In this document: piece after piece, positions 55,026 to 63,209 of the stretch
How positions within the stretch are numbered: position 1 is the stretch's first letter
Layout: the number at the start of each line of letters is the position of its first letter
Assembly (NCBI RefSeq): GCF_030144325.1
Contig: NZ_CP126307.1
Location: 682,001 to 746,000 of the forward strand
DNA length: 64,000 nt
Source of the DNA: Bosea vestrisii
Lineage (GTDB): Bacteria; Pseudomonadota; Alphaproteobacteria; Rhizobiales; Beijerinckiaceae
Reading direction: 5' to 3'
Made by a program: the position numbers and the translations under genes
The notes under the pieces: model-generated
The model's input: only the letters and a program-made list of their open reading frames with translations
Told to the model about the DNA's origin: nothing
The model's database searches: none

Positions 55026-56362
55026 CAGCGCCTTGCCCCCCTCAACTTCGCCTTCTTGACCAGGCCCTCATACTGATGGGCCAGGAGATGGCCGTGGACT
55101 TGAGCCACGGTGTCCATCGTCGTCGTCACCACGATCAGCAGCGAGGTGCCGCCGAGCAGGATGATCGGAATCTGGGCATAGGTGATCATGAACTCGGGGA
55201 TCAAGCAGACGATAGTCAAATAGGCGGCGCCGAGCACGGTGATGCGGGTCAGCACCCGGTCGATATGTTCGGCGGTGCGCTCGCCCGGGCGGATGCCGGG
55301 CATGAAGCCGCCATGCTTCTTGAGGTTGTCCGCCGTCTCGACCGGGTTGAACACGATCGCGGTGTAGAAGAAGCAGAAGAAGATGATCAGCGCCGCATAA
55401 AGGAACATGAACAGCGGCCGGCCATGCGCGAGGTAGGTCGCGAGCGTCGACAGGATGCCGGTGCCGCCCGAGGCCTGGCTGAAGCTCGCGATCGTCGTCG
55501 GCAGCAGCAGCAGCGACGAGGCGAAGATCGGCGGGATCACGCCGGCGGTGTTGAGCTTCAGCGGCAGGAACGAGGTCTGGCCCTCATACATGCGGTTGCC
55601 GACCTGGCGCTTGGGATAGTTGATCAGCAGGCGTCGCTGGGCCCGCTCGACGAATACGACGAAGGCGATGACGCAGACCGCCATGATCAGCACCAGCAGC
55701 AGCAGGCCGGTCGAGACCGCGCCCTGGCGGCCGAGCTCAAGCGTCTGTGCCAGCTGCGCCGGGAACTCGGCGATGATGCCCGCGAAGATGATCATCGAGG
55801 TGCCGTTGCCGATGCCGCGGCTGGTGATCTGCTCGCCGAGCCAGAGCAGGAACATGGTGCCGCCGACCAGGGTGATCGTGGTCGAGACCAGGAAGAACGG
55901 CCCCGGCTCCAGCACCAGATTGCCCGAGCCCTGCAAGCCGACGCCAATGCCCCAGGCCTGGAACAGCGCCAGAACCAGCGTCAGATAGCGCGTGTACTGG
56001 TTGAGGATCTTGCGGCCCGCCTCGCCTTCCTTCTTCAACGCCTCGAAGGTCGGCACGACGCTGGAGAGAAGCTGGACGATGATCGAGGCCGAAATATACG
56101 GCATGATCGCCAGCGCGAAGATCGCGAGCCGGCCGACCGCGCCGCCCGAGAACATGTTGAACAGGCCGAGCACGCCCGTCTGGCTCTGCTTGAACAGGTC
56201 GGCGACCGCCTCCGGGTTCATGCCGGGCAGCGGGATATAGGTGCCGAGTCGGTAGACGATCAGCGCCCCAAGCGTGAACCAGATCCGCTTCTTCAGCTCG
56301 TCCGCCTTGGCGAAGGCGCTGAAGTTCAGGTTTGAAGCAAGCTGTTCAGCCGCCGATGCCAT
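55025..56362 (-). CDS. secY: Preprotein translocase subunit SecY
   Basis: 445 residues from ATG 56362; the track to 56407 is too long. Ten membrane helices; the plug and pore region is near LPGMNPEAVADLFKQSQTGVLGLFNMFSGG; cytoplasmic loops include NYPKRQVGNRMYEGQTSFLPLKLNTAGVIPPIFASS. SecY with SecE and SecG forms the protein-conducting channel of the inner membrane. Confidence 0.96.
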   Translation of the reverse strand: MASAAEQLASNLNFSAFAKADELKKRIWFTLGALIVYRLGTYIPLPGMNPEAVADLFKQSQTGVLGLFNMFSGGAVGRLAIFALAIMPYISASIIVQLLSSVVPTFEALKKEGEAGRKILNQYTRYLTLVLALFQAWGIGVGLQGSGNLVLEPGPFFLVSTTITLVGGTMFLLWLGEQITSRGIGNGTSMIIFAGIIAEFPAQLAQTLELGRQGAVSTGLLLLVLIMAVCVIAFVVFVERAQRRLLINYPKRQVGNRMYEGQTSFLPLKLNTAGVIPPIFASSLLLLPTTIASFSQASGGTGILSTLATYLAHGRPLFMFLYAALIIFFCFFYTAIVFNPVETADNLKKHGGFMPGIRPGERTAEHIDRVLTRITVLGAAYLTIVCLIPEFMITYAQIPIILLGGTSLLIVVTTTMDTVAQVHGHLLAHQYEGLVKKAKLRGARR

Positions 56363-56395
56363 GCGTCCGGTCCTTGGGTAATGGTCAGACAGTCG

Positions 56396-56429
56396 AACGG
56401 CGGCCAAGGCTTCTGGCCCGGCCGCCGTT
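56396..56429 (-). promoter_or_regulatory. Hairpin between rplO and secY
   Basis: AACGGCGGCC and GGCCGCCGTT are exact 10-bp arms around a 14-nt loop. There is no long T run. It may adjust secY expression relative to the ribosomal genes. Confidence 0.45.
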
Positions 56430-56454
56430 CGCGCAAGTCATGTAAGCGCGGAAA

Positions 56455-56934
56455 TCACGCCTGTGAAGCGGCAGCCGCCAGGATCTTCACAGTGCCGCCC
56501 GCCTTTTCGATCGCCTCGACCGCCGACTTCGACGCGCCATAGACCTCGAAGGCGAGCTTGGTCTTGAGCTCGCCGACGCCGAGGATCTTGACGCCGTCCT
56601 TGGCCTGCCGGGTGATGACGCCGGCGGCGACCAGCGCCTCGATCGTCACCGCGCCCTTGGCGTCGAGCTTGCCGGCTTCGATCGCCTGCTGGATGCGCCC
56701 GAGGTTGACCTCGTTCAGATCCTTGGAGAACAGGTTGTGGAAGCCGCGCTTCGGCAGGCGCCGATAGAGCGGCATCTGGCCGCCTTCGAAGCCCTTGACC
56801 GCCACGCCGGCGCGAGCCTTCTGGCCCTTGACGCCGCGTCCAGCGGTCTTGCCCTTGCCGGAGCCGATGCCACGGCCGACACGCATGCGCGACTTGGTCG
56901 CGCCTTCGTTGTCACGGATCTCTGTGAGTTTCAT
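56455..56934 (-). CDS. rplO: 50S ribosomal protein L15
   Basis: 159 residues with MKLTEIRDNEGATKSRMRVGRGIGSGKGKTAGRGVKGQKAR, the glycine/basic L15 N-terminus, and the PLYRRLPKRGF block. A late-assembly 50S protein. Confidence 0.96.
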   Translation of the reverse strand: MKLTEIRDNEGATKSRMRVGRGIGSGKGKTAGRGVKGQKARAGVAVKGFEGGQMPLYRRLPKRGFHNLFSKDLNEVNLGRIQQAIEAGKLDAKGAVTIEALVAAGVITRQAKDGVKILGVGELKTKLAFEVYGASKSAVEAIEKAGGTVKILAAAASQA

Positions 56935-56946
56935 CAGACGATCCCC

Positions 56947-57144
56947 TCACTTGCCGTCGACGACGCGTACGAGATGCCTGACCTTGTCGATCATGCCCCG
57001 TACGGCCGGCGTATCGACCAGGGTCGACTGCCGGCGGAGTTTGTTGAGGCCGAGACCGATCAGGGTCTGGCGCTGCGAAGCCTCGCGGCGGATCGGGCTA
57101 CCGATCTGCTCGACGACGACGGTGGTGCTCTTAGCCTTTGCCAT
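56947..57144 (-). CDS. rpmD: 50S ribosomal protein L30
   Basis: 65 residues from ATG 57144: VVVEQIGSPIRREASQRQTLIGLGLNKLRRQSTLVDTPAVRGMI, the full L30 fold. Upstream residues in the open frame overlap the rpsE end and are not used. Confidence 0.95.
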   Translation of the reverse strand: MAKAKSTTVVVEQIGSPIRREASQRQTLIGLGLNKLRRQSTLVDTPAVRGMIDKVRHLVRVVDGK

Positions 57145-57154
57145 GATGCCACCC

Positions 57155-57718
57155 TCACACTTCGGCCGCGGCATCGGTGCCGGCATCGCGACGACGCGTC
57201 TGCAGGGCCGAGACCTTGAGCGAGCGGCGCGCGGCGACGCCGCGCGGGCTATCCTCGTTCTTCAACGCGTCGAAGGTGGCGCGCACGAGGTTGTAGGGGT
57301 TCGACGAGCCGAGCGACTTCGACACGACGTCCTGCATGCCGACCGCCTCGAAGACGGCGCGCATCGGGCCGCCGGCGATGATGCCGGTACCGGCAGGCGC
57401 AGCGCGCAGGATGACCTTGCCGGCGCCATGACGGCCCTGGACGTCATGATGCAGGGTGCGGCCTTCGCGCAGCGGGATGCGGACGAGGCCGCGCTTGGCG
57501 GCTTCCGTCGCCTTGCGGATCGCCTCGGGCACTTCGCGGGCCTTGCCATGGCCGAAGCCGACGCGGCCCTTCTGGTCGCCGACGACGACGAGGGCAGCGA
57601 AGCCGAAGCGACGGCCGCCCTTCACCACCTTGGCGACGCGGTTGATGTGGACCAGGCGGTCCACAAATTCAGAATCGCGCTCTTCGCGAACCTGACGGTC
57701 ACGAGATTCTCTCGCCAT
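57155..57718 (-). CDS. rpsE: 30S ribosomal protein S5
   Basis: 187 residues: the double-stranded RNA-binding-like N-domain (FVDRLVHINRVAKVVKGGRRFGFAALVVVGD) and the S5 C-domain (APAGTGIIAGGPMRAVFEAVG). S5 contributes to decoding accuracy. Confidence 0.96.
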   Translation of the reverse strand: MARESRDRQVREERDSEFVDRLVHINRVAKVVKGGRRFGFAALVVVGDQKGRVGFGHGKAREVPEAIRKATEAAKRGLVRIPLREGRTLHHDVQGRHGAGKVILRAAPAGTGIIAGGPMRAVFEAVGMQDVVSKSLGSSNPYNLVRATFDALKNEDSPRGVAARRSLKVSALQTRRRDAGTDAAAEV

Positions 57719-57810
57719 GTCTTCCTCTTACTTGCGCGGACAGTGCCGATCATGGCCCGCCGCTCGCTCGAGCGCTCCGGAATGGAGCGACTTTCCAAAT
57801 GCGATATGCG

Positions 57811-57834
57811 GGAAGCCGGTAAGGCCTCCCGCAT
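57811..57834 (-). promoter_or_regulatory. Hairpin between rplR and rpsE
   Basis: GCGGGA and TCCCGC with an inner GGCC pairing form a stem in the 134-bp gap between rplR and rpsE, the longest gap of the spc part. No T tract. Confidence 0.35.
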
Positions 57835-57852
57835 CCCGCGGTCTTCAACCAA

Positions 57853-58215
57853 TCAGAAGCTCAGCCCGCCTTCGCGAGCCGCTTCCGCCAGCGCCTTGAC
57901 GCGGCCATGGTACATATAGGCGCCACGGTCGAACACGACCTCCTTGACGCCGGCCTTGATGGCGCGCTCGGCAAGGATCTTGCCGATCGTGGCCGCGGCC
58001 TCGACATTCGCGCCAGACTTGATGTCGGCGCGGATGGCCTTGTCGAGCGACGAGGCCGAAGCGAGCGTCAGCCCCTTCGTATCGTCGATGACCTGCGCAT
58101 AGATCTGCTTGCCGGTGCGATGCACCGACAGGCGGGCGCGGCCATTGGCGACTGCCTTGATCGCGCGGCGGACACGAGCCCGGCGGCGCGCAGTGTTTTC
58201 TGTCTGCTTGCTCAT
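57853..58215 (-). CDS. rplR: 50S ribosomal protein L18
   Basis: 120 residues from ATG 58215 (MSKQTENTARRRARVRRAIKA). The 5S rRNA-binding fold shows RLSVHRTGKQIYAQVIDD and the C-terminal FDRGAYMYHGRVKALAEAAREGGLSF. Confidence 0.95.
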   Translation of the reverse strand: MSKQTENTARRRARVRRAIKAVANGRARLSVHRTGKQIYAQVIDDTKGLTLASASSLDKAIRADIKSGANVEAAATIGKILAERAIKAGVKEVVFDRGAYMYHGRVKALAEAAREGGLSF

Positions 58216-58226
58216 GGCTGGCGTCC

Positions 58227-58760
58227 TTACTTCTTCTTCCCTTCCTTGCGGAAGATGAACTCGCCGGCGTACTTGACGCCCTTGCCCTTGTAGGGTTCGG
58301 GTCCGCGATAGTCGCGGATTTCCGCGGCAGTCTGGCCGACGACCTGCTTGTCGATGCCGACGACGACGATTTCCGTCGGCTTCGGCGTCGTGATCGTCAC
58401 CCCGGTCGGGATTTCGTAGTCGATGTCGTGGCTGTAGCCGAGCGAGAGCTTGAGGATCTTGCCGTTGACAGCGGCCTTGTAGCCGACGCCGTTGATCTCG
58501 AGCTTCTTCTCGAAGCCGGCCGTCGTGCCGACGACCAGGTTGTTGATGCGAGCACGCGAGGTGCCCCAAAGCGCGCGGGCGCGTTTGGTCTGCGAGCGCG
58601 GCTGGACGGCGATGGCGCCGTTCTCCAGTGCGACCGAAACCTCGACGGGAACCTCGAAGGACAGTTCGCCCTTCGAGCCCTTGATCTTGACCAGCTGGCC
58701 CGAGACGTCGGCGGTGACGCCAGCCGGGACCGAAACAGGTTTCTTACCGATACGAGACAT
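58227..58760 (-). CDS. rplF: 50S ribosomal protein L6
   Basis: 177 residues: MSRIGKKPVSVPAGVTADV, two similar alpha/beta halves, and the C-terminal GPEPYKGKGVKYAGEFIFRKEGKKK. Located near the factor-binding site. Confidence 0.96.
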   Translation of the reverse strand: MSRIGKKPVSVPAGVTADVSGQLVKIKGSKGELSFEVPVEVSVALENGAIAVQPRSQTKRARALWGTSRARINNLVVGTTAGFEKKLEINGVGYKAAVNGKILKLSLGYSHDIDYEIPTGVTITTPKPTEIVVVGIDKQVVGQTAAEIRDYRGPEPYKGKGVKYAGEFIFRKEGKKK

Positions 58761-58789
58761 TGAATCTCTCCTGAGCAGCGGCCTGAAGG

Positions 58790-59188
58790 TCAGAAGACCT
58801 TGCAGAGCACTTCGCCACCCACGTTCTGCTCGCGGGCAAGATGATCGGACATCACGCCCTTGGGCGTGGAGACGATGGTGACGCCGAGGCCGTCGGCCAC
58901 GCGCGGCATGGTCTCGACCGAGGAGTAGACGCGACGGCCGGGCTTCGACACGCGCGAGATCGACCGGATGACCGGCTGTCCCTCGTGGTATTTCAGCTCG
59001 ATGTCGAACTCGGTACGGCCGTTGCCGAACTCAGTGGTCGAATAGCCGCGGATGTAGCCTTCCGACTGCAGCACGTCCAGAACGCGGGCGCGCAGCTTCG
59101 AGCCCGGGGTCGAGACACGCGACTTGCGCCGCATCTGTGCATTGCGAATACGGGTCAGCATATCGCCAAGCGGATCGATGATCGCCAT
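58790..59188 (-). CDS. rpsH: 30S ribosomal protein S8
   Basis: 132 residues: DPLGDMLTRIRNAQMRRKSRVSTPGSKLRARVL and the conserved end VSTPKGVMSDHLAREQNVGGEVLCKVF. S8 binds 16S rRNA helix 21 and in many bacteria represses spc-operon translation. Confidence 0.96.
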   Translation of the reverse strand: MAIIDPLGDMLTRIRNAQMRRKSRVSTPGSKLRARVLDVLQSEGYIRGYSTTEFGNGRTEFDIELKYHEGQPVIRSISRVSKPGRRVYSSVETMPRVADGLGVTIVSTPKGVMSDHLAREQNVGGEVLCKVF

Positions 59189-59200
59189 GATGCTACCTCC

Positions 59201-59506
59201 TCACCAGCTCGACTTGACGAGGCCGGGAACCAGCCCCTTGTTGCCGAGCTCGCGCAGAGCAACGCGCGACATCTTCAACTTGCGATAGAAAGCGCGCGGG
59301 CGGCCGGTGACTTCGCAGCGGTTGCGCACGCGGATGCCGGCAGAATTGCGCGGCAGTTCGGCCAGCTTCAGGCGAGCGAGGAAACGCTCGTCCATGGACT
59401 GGGTTTCGTCATTAGCGATCGCGAGAAGACGCGCACGACGGCCCGCGAATTTCTTCACGAGCGCCTTGCGGCGATTGTTGTTCTCGACGGAGCTTTTCTT
59501 AGCCAT
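59201..59506 (-). CDS. rpsN: 30S ribosomal protein S14 (zinc-free type)
   Basis: 101 residues, the long form. The CxxC zinc pairs are absent (NRCEVTGRPRAFYRKLKMSRVALRELGNKGLVPGLVKSSW), so this is the C-minus type. Confidence 0.96.
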   Translation of the reverse strand: MAKKSSVENNNRRKALVKKFAGRRARLLAIANDETQSMDERFLARLKLAELPRNSAGIRVRNRCEVTGRPRAFYRKLKMSRVALRELGNKGLVPGLVKSSW

Positions 59507-59542
59507 CGATATCTCCTGGTTTCCGCGTATGAGCCCGAAGGC

Positions 59543-60109
59543 TCACTGCCGGAACGGGAAGTTGAAGTGCTTGAGCAGGGCACGGGCCTCGTCATCCGAC
59601 TTGGCGGTCGTGCAGACGATCACGTCCATACCCCAGACCTGGTCGACCTTGTCGTAGTTGATCTCAGGAAACACGATGTGCTCCTTGATCCCGAGCGCGA
59701 AATTGCCGCGCCCGTCGAACGACTTCGGGTTGAGACCACGGAAGTCGCGCACACGCGGCAAGGCGATGGTGACGAGCCGATCGACGAACTCGAACATCTT
59801 GGTCTTGCGCAGCGTGACCTTGCAGCCGACCGCCATGTTCTCACGCAGCTTGAAGCCGGCGATGGCGAGGCGGGACTTGGTGATGACCGGCTTCTGACCG
59901 GCGATCATGGCGAGGTCGCCAGCGGCGTTGTCGACCTTCTTGCGGTCGGCAGTCGCTTCGCCAACGCCCATGTTGATGACGACCTTCTCAAGGGTCGGCA
60001 CTTCCATGACGTTCTTGTAGCCGAACTCGGCGATCATCGCGGGACGGACGACGTCCTCGTAATGCTTCTTCATACGCGGCGAGAGAGCCGCCTGCTGATT
60101 CTCAGCCAT
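59543..60109 (-). CDS. rplE: 50S ribosomal protein L5
   Basis: 188 residues: HYEDVVRPAMIAEFGYKNVMEVPTLEKVVINMGVGEA and GMDVIVCTTAKSDDEARALLKHFNFPF. It binds 5S rRNA and touches the P-site tRNA. Its start overlaps the rplX end by 8 bp. Confidence 0.96.
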   Translation of the reverse strand: MAENQQAALSPRMKKHYEDVVRPAMIAEFGYKNVMEVPTLEKVVINMGVGEATADRKKVDNAAGDLAMIAGQKPVITKSRLAIAGFKLRENMAVGCKVTLRKTKMFEFVDRLVTIALPRVRDFRGLNPKSFDGRGNFALGIKEHIVFPEINYDKVDQVWGMDVIVCTTAKSDDEARALLKHFNFPFRQ

Positions 60110-60419
60110 CGATCAGATCCCCCGAACGCTTGGCGAAACGGACCTTGCGGCCATCATCGAGCACCTTGAAGCCGACGCGGGTCGGCTTGCCGTCCTTCGG
60201 ATCGGCGACGGCCAGGTTCGACAAGTCGATCGTGGCCTCCTTGCTGATGATGCCGCCCTCGGACTGGGCAGTCGCCTTGGTGTGCTTCTTGACCAGGTTT
60301 ACGCCACGCACCACGGCACGGGCGTCCTTCGGCAGGACCTGGAGCACTTCGCCGTTCTTGCCCTTGTCACGGCCGGCGAGCACGACGACCTTGTCGCCTT
60401 TTTTGATTTTCGCAGCCAT
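60102..60419 (-). CDS. rplX: 50S ribosomal protein L24
   Basis: 105 residues from ATG 60419: AAKIKKGDKVVVLAGRDKGKNGEVLQVLPKDARAVVRGVNLVKKH, the KOW-type L24 fold. An assembly initiator of the 50S subunit. Its start overlaps the rplN stop by one base. Confidence 0.96.
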   Translation of the reverse strand: MAAKIKKGDKVVVLAGRDKGKNGEVLQVLPKDARAVVRGVNLVKKHTKATAQSEGGIISKEATIDLSNLAVADPKDGKPTRVGFKVLDDGRKVRFAKRSGDLIDG

Positions 60420-60787
60420 CACAACACCTCGGGAGCGAGCGAAATGATCTTCATGTGGTTCTTGGCGCGCAGCTCGCGCGGAACCGGTCCGAAGATACGG
60501 GTGCCCACAGGCTCCTTCTGGTTGTTGATCAGCACGGCCGCATTGCGGTCGAAGCGAATCACCGAACCATCGGCGCGCTTGATGTCCTTTGCGGTGCGCA
60601 CGACGATCGCCTTCATGACGTCGCCCTTCTTCACGCGGCCGCGCGGGATGGCTTCCTTGATGGAAACCACAATGATGTCGCCGATGCGGGCATAGCGCCG
60701 CTTCGAGCCGCCGAGAACCTTGATGCACATCACGCGGCGGGCACCGGAATTGTCGGCGACCTCGAGATTGGTCTGCACCTGGATCAT
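60419..60787 (-). CDS. rplN: 50S ribosomal protein L14
   Basis: 122 residues: MIQVQTNLEVADNSGARRVMCIKVLGGSKRRYA, canonical length and sequence. It forms intersubunit bridges and binds the RsfS silencing factor. Confidence 0.97.
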   Translation of the reverse strand: MIQVQTNLEVADNSGARRVMCIKVLGGSKRRYARIGDIIVVSIKEAIPRGRVKKGDVMKAIVVRTAKDIKRADGSVIRFDRNAAVLINNQKEPVGTRIFGPVPRELRAKNHMKIISLAPEVL

Positions 60788-60900
60788 GGCCTTGATCCTT
60801 CCATCTGTGTATCAGCGCGGTTTCCGGACAAAGGCGTGAGTGCCTGAGCCCGGACTACGACTGACGGGGGTCGCTTCGCCCCCTGGCCTCAATGATTGAC

Positions 60901-61143
60901 TTACGCCTTGGGAGCGTTGTCGAGCACAACCCAGCTTTTCAGCTTGGAAATGGGCTTCGACTCCTCGATCCAAACCGAGTCACCGACCTTGAACGACCCC
61001 GCCTCGTCATGGGCGTGATAGTTCTTCGAACGGCGCACCGTCTTCTTGAGGAGCGGGTGCGTATAGCGCCGCTCGACCTTAACCACAACAGTTTTGTTCT
61101 GCTTGTCGCTGACGACGACGCCCTGCAGCACGCGCTTCGGCAT
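60901..61143 (-). CDS. rpsQ: 30S ribosomal protein S17
   Basis: 80 residues: MPKRVLQGVVVSDKQNKTVVVKVERRYTHPLLKKTVRRSKNYHAHDE, an OB-fold 16S rRNA-binding protein. The gap of 113 bp to rplN holds no gene. Confidence 0.96.
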   Translation of the reverse strand: MPKRVLQGVVVSDKQNKTVVVKVERRYTHPLLKKTVRRSKNYHAHDEAGSFKVGDSVWIEESKPISKLKSWVVLDNAPKA

Positions 61144-61154
61144 TGTCCTACTCC

Positions 61155-61367
61155 TCAGGCGCTCACTGCCGCGGTCTTGGACCGCTGCAGTGTCTTGATG
61201 CGGGCGATATCCTTGCGCACTTCGGTGACCCGAGCGGTATTCTCGAGCTGGCCGGTCGCGCGCTGGAAACGCAGGTTGAACTGCTCCTTCTTGAGCTTGA
61301 GAAGCTCGTCCTGGAGCTGGTCCGTGCTCATCACCTTGATGTCGGACAGGCGTTGCGTAGCTTTCAT
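61155..61367 (-). CDS. rpmC: 50S ribosomal protein L29
   Basis: 70 residues from ATG 61367, preceded by GGAGGGCGAC: an antiparallel helical pair (DIKVMSTDQLQDELLKLKKEQFNLRFQRATGQLENTARV). It lies by the exit tunnel where SRP and trigger factor dock. Confidence 0.95.
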   Translation of the reverse strand: MKATQRLSDIKVMSTDQLQDELLKLKKEQFNLRFQRATGQLENTARVTEVRKDIARIKTLQRSKTAAVSA

Positions 61368-61377
61368 GTCGCCCTCC

Positions 61378-61791
61378 TTACTCGGCGATGCGTTGGATGA
61401 AACGGGTCTTGATCGGCAGCTTGGCGGCACCGAGACGGAGCGCCTCGCGGGCGATATCCTCCGGCACGCCGTCGAGCTCGAACATGATCCGGCCCGGCTT
61501 GACCTTGGCCGCCCAGAACTCGGGCGATCCCTTGCCCTTACCCATGCGGACTTCGGTCGGCTTCTTGGAAACCGGCACGTCCGGGAAGATGCGGATCCAG
61601 ACCCGGCCCGCGCGCTTCATGGCGCGGGTGATGGCACGACGGGCCGCCTCGATCTGGCGGGCCGTCACGCGCTCCGGCTCCTGGGCCTTCAGGCCGAACT
61701 GGCCGAAGTTGAGATCCGTACCGCCCTTGGCGACGCCGGAAATGCGTCCCTTGAACTGCTTACGGAACTTAGTGCGCTTTGGTTGCAGCAT
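61378..61791 (-). CDS. rplP: 50S ribosomal protein L16
   Basis: 137 residues: MLQPKRTKFRKQFKGRISGVAKGG and EFWAAKVKPGRIMFELDGVPEDIAREALRLGAAKLPIKTRFI. It sits near the A site. Confidence 0.97.
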   Translation of the reverse strand: MLQPKRTKFRKQFKGRISGVAKGGTDLNFGQFGLKAQEPERVTARQIEAARRAITRAMKRAGRVWIRIFPDVPVSKKPTEVRMGKGKGSPEFWAAKVKPGRIMFELDGVPEDIAREALRLGAAKLPIKTRFIQRIAE

Positions 61792-61809
61792 GGCTCTTCT
61801 CGATCAGCC

Positions 61810-62526
61810 TTACGCAGCCTGCTCGCGACGTTCGCGACGCTCACCACCCGAGCGGCCGCCCTCGTCCGAGAGGCGCTTGTCCTGGGCCATCGGGTCGTGT
61901 TCGAGGATCTCGCCCTTGAAGATCCAGACCTTGATCCCGCACGTGCCATAGGTCGTGAAGGCAGTAGCGACGCCGTAGTCGACGTCGGCGCGCAGCGTGT
62001 GCAGCGGCACCCGGCCTTCGCGATACCATTCGAGGCGCGCGATTTCAGCGCCACCAAGACGGCCCGCGCAGTTGATGCGGATGCCCTCGGCACCCAGACG
62101 CATCGCTGACTGAACGGCGCGCTTCATGGCGCGGCGGAAAGCGACGCGGCGCTCGAGCTGCTGGGCGATCGAATCGGCGACCAGGGTCGCGTCGATCTCC
62201 GGCTTGCGCACCTCGAGGATGTTGATGGTGACGTCGGCTGACGTCAGCTTCGACACGGCCTTGCGCAGCTTCTCGATGTCGGCACCCTTCTTGCCGATCA
62301 CCACGCCCGGACGAGCCGAGTGGATGGTGACGCGGCACTTCTTGTGCGGACGCTCGATGATGATCTTCGAGACGGCGGCCTGCTTCAGCAGCTTCATCAG
62401 GGCGGCGCGGATCGCCATGTCCTCATGAAGCAGCTTGCCGTACTCGCCCTTCTGGGCGAACCAGCGCGAATCCCAGGTCCGGTTGATGCCGAGACGAAGG
62501 CCGATCGGATTGATTTTCTGACCCAT
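61810..62526 (-). CDS. rpsC: 30S ribosomal protein S3
   Basis: 238 residues: MGQKINPIGLRLGINRTWDSRWFA, a KH domain (ARPGVVIGKKGADIEKLRKAVSKL) and a C-domain with GVATAFTTYGTCGIKVWIFKGE. It forms part of the mRNA entry helicase. Confidence 0.97.
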   Translation of the reverse strand: MGQKINPIGLRLGINRTWDSRWFAQKGEYGKLLHEDMAIRAALMKLLKQAAVSKIIIERPHKKCRVTIHSARPGVVIGKKGADIEKLRKAVSKLTSADVTINILEVRKPEIDATLVADSIAQQLERRVAFRRAMKRAVQSAMRLGAEGIRINCAGRLGGAEIARLEWYREGRVPLHTLRADVDYGVATAFTTYGTCGIKVWIFKGEILEHDPMAQDKRLSDEGGRSGGERRERREQAA

Positions 62527-62536
62527 CGTTCTCTCC

Positions 62537-62919
62537 TCAGGCCTTCGCCGCCTGAACTTCGCGCACCACGATCGTGATGTTGGCGAAGGGCTTCATGATG
62601 CGGGCGCCACGGCCGCGGGCGCGGGCATGGAAGCGCTTCATGACGAGCGCCTTGCCGACGAAAGCCTGGGACACGACGAGGTCGTCGACGTCGAGATCAT
62701 GGTTGTTCTCGGCGTTGGCGATCGCGCTCTGCAGGCACTTGCGCACATCGGTCGAGATCCGCTTGCGCGAAAACTCGAGGTCGGAGAGCGCGGTCGAGAC
62801 CTTCTTGCCGCGGATGAGCTGGGCGAGAAGGTTCAGCTTCTGCGGGGAAACGCGCAGGTTGCGCGCGACCGCCTTGGCCTCGTTCTCGGGCAGCGCACGG
62901 GGGCGGAGGGCTTACCCAT
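62537..62919 (-). CDS. rplV: 50S ribosomal protein L22, broken by one base as given
   Basis: ATG 62919 opens MGKPSAP, then the frame is lost at the G5 run 62899-62903 (C5 on the coding strand). One added C restores PRALPENEAKAVARNLRVSPQKLNLLAQLIRGKKVSTALSDLEFSRKRIS continuing into the intact remainder (SAIANAENNHDLDVDDLVV ... VMKRFHARARGRGARI) to the stop at 62537, about 127 residues, the normal L22. L22 lines the exit tunnel and is essential. The single copy in the main cluster and its flawless remaining frame make a consensus deletion far likelier than a real mutation. Confidence 0.9.
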
Positions 62920-62922
62920 GGC

Positions 62923-63201
62923 TTACTTCCTCTTCGCCTTCTTGTCGGCCGCGTGGCCGGGGAAGGTGCGCGTCGGCGAGAACTCGCCGAACTTGTGGCC
63001 CACCATTTCCTCGGAGACGTTCACCGGCACATGCTTGTGGCCGTTGTAGACGCCGAACGTCAGACCGACGAACTGCGGCAGGATCGTGGAGCGGCGGCTC
63101 CAGATCTTGATGACTTCAGACCGGCTCGCCGAACGGGCGACCTCGGCCTTCTTCAGGAGGTATCCGTCGACAAACGGACCTTTCCAAAGCGAACGCGCCA
63201 T
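62923..63201 (-). CDS. rpsS: 30S ribosomal protein S19
   Basis: 92 residues: MARSLWKGPFVDGYLLKKAE, RRSTILPQFVGLTFGVYNGHKHVPV and MVGHKFGEFSPTRTFPGHA. It is in the 30S head next to S13. Confidence 0.97.
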   Translation of the reverse strand: MARSLWKGPFVDGYLLKKAEVARSASRSEVIKIWSRRSTILPQFVGLTFGVYNGHKHVPVNVSEEMVGHKFGEFSPTRTFPGHAADKKAKRK

Positions 63202-63209
63202 GACGGACC

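Noticed and set aside
54971..56335. 454-residue open frame opposite secY
   Set aside because: Shadow frame with low-complexity charged sequence; secY is intact on the other strand.
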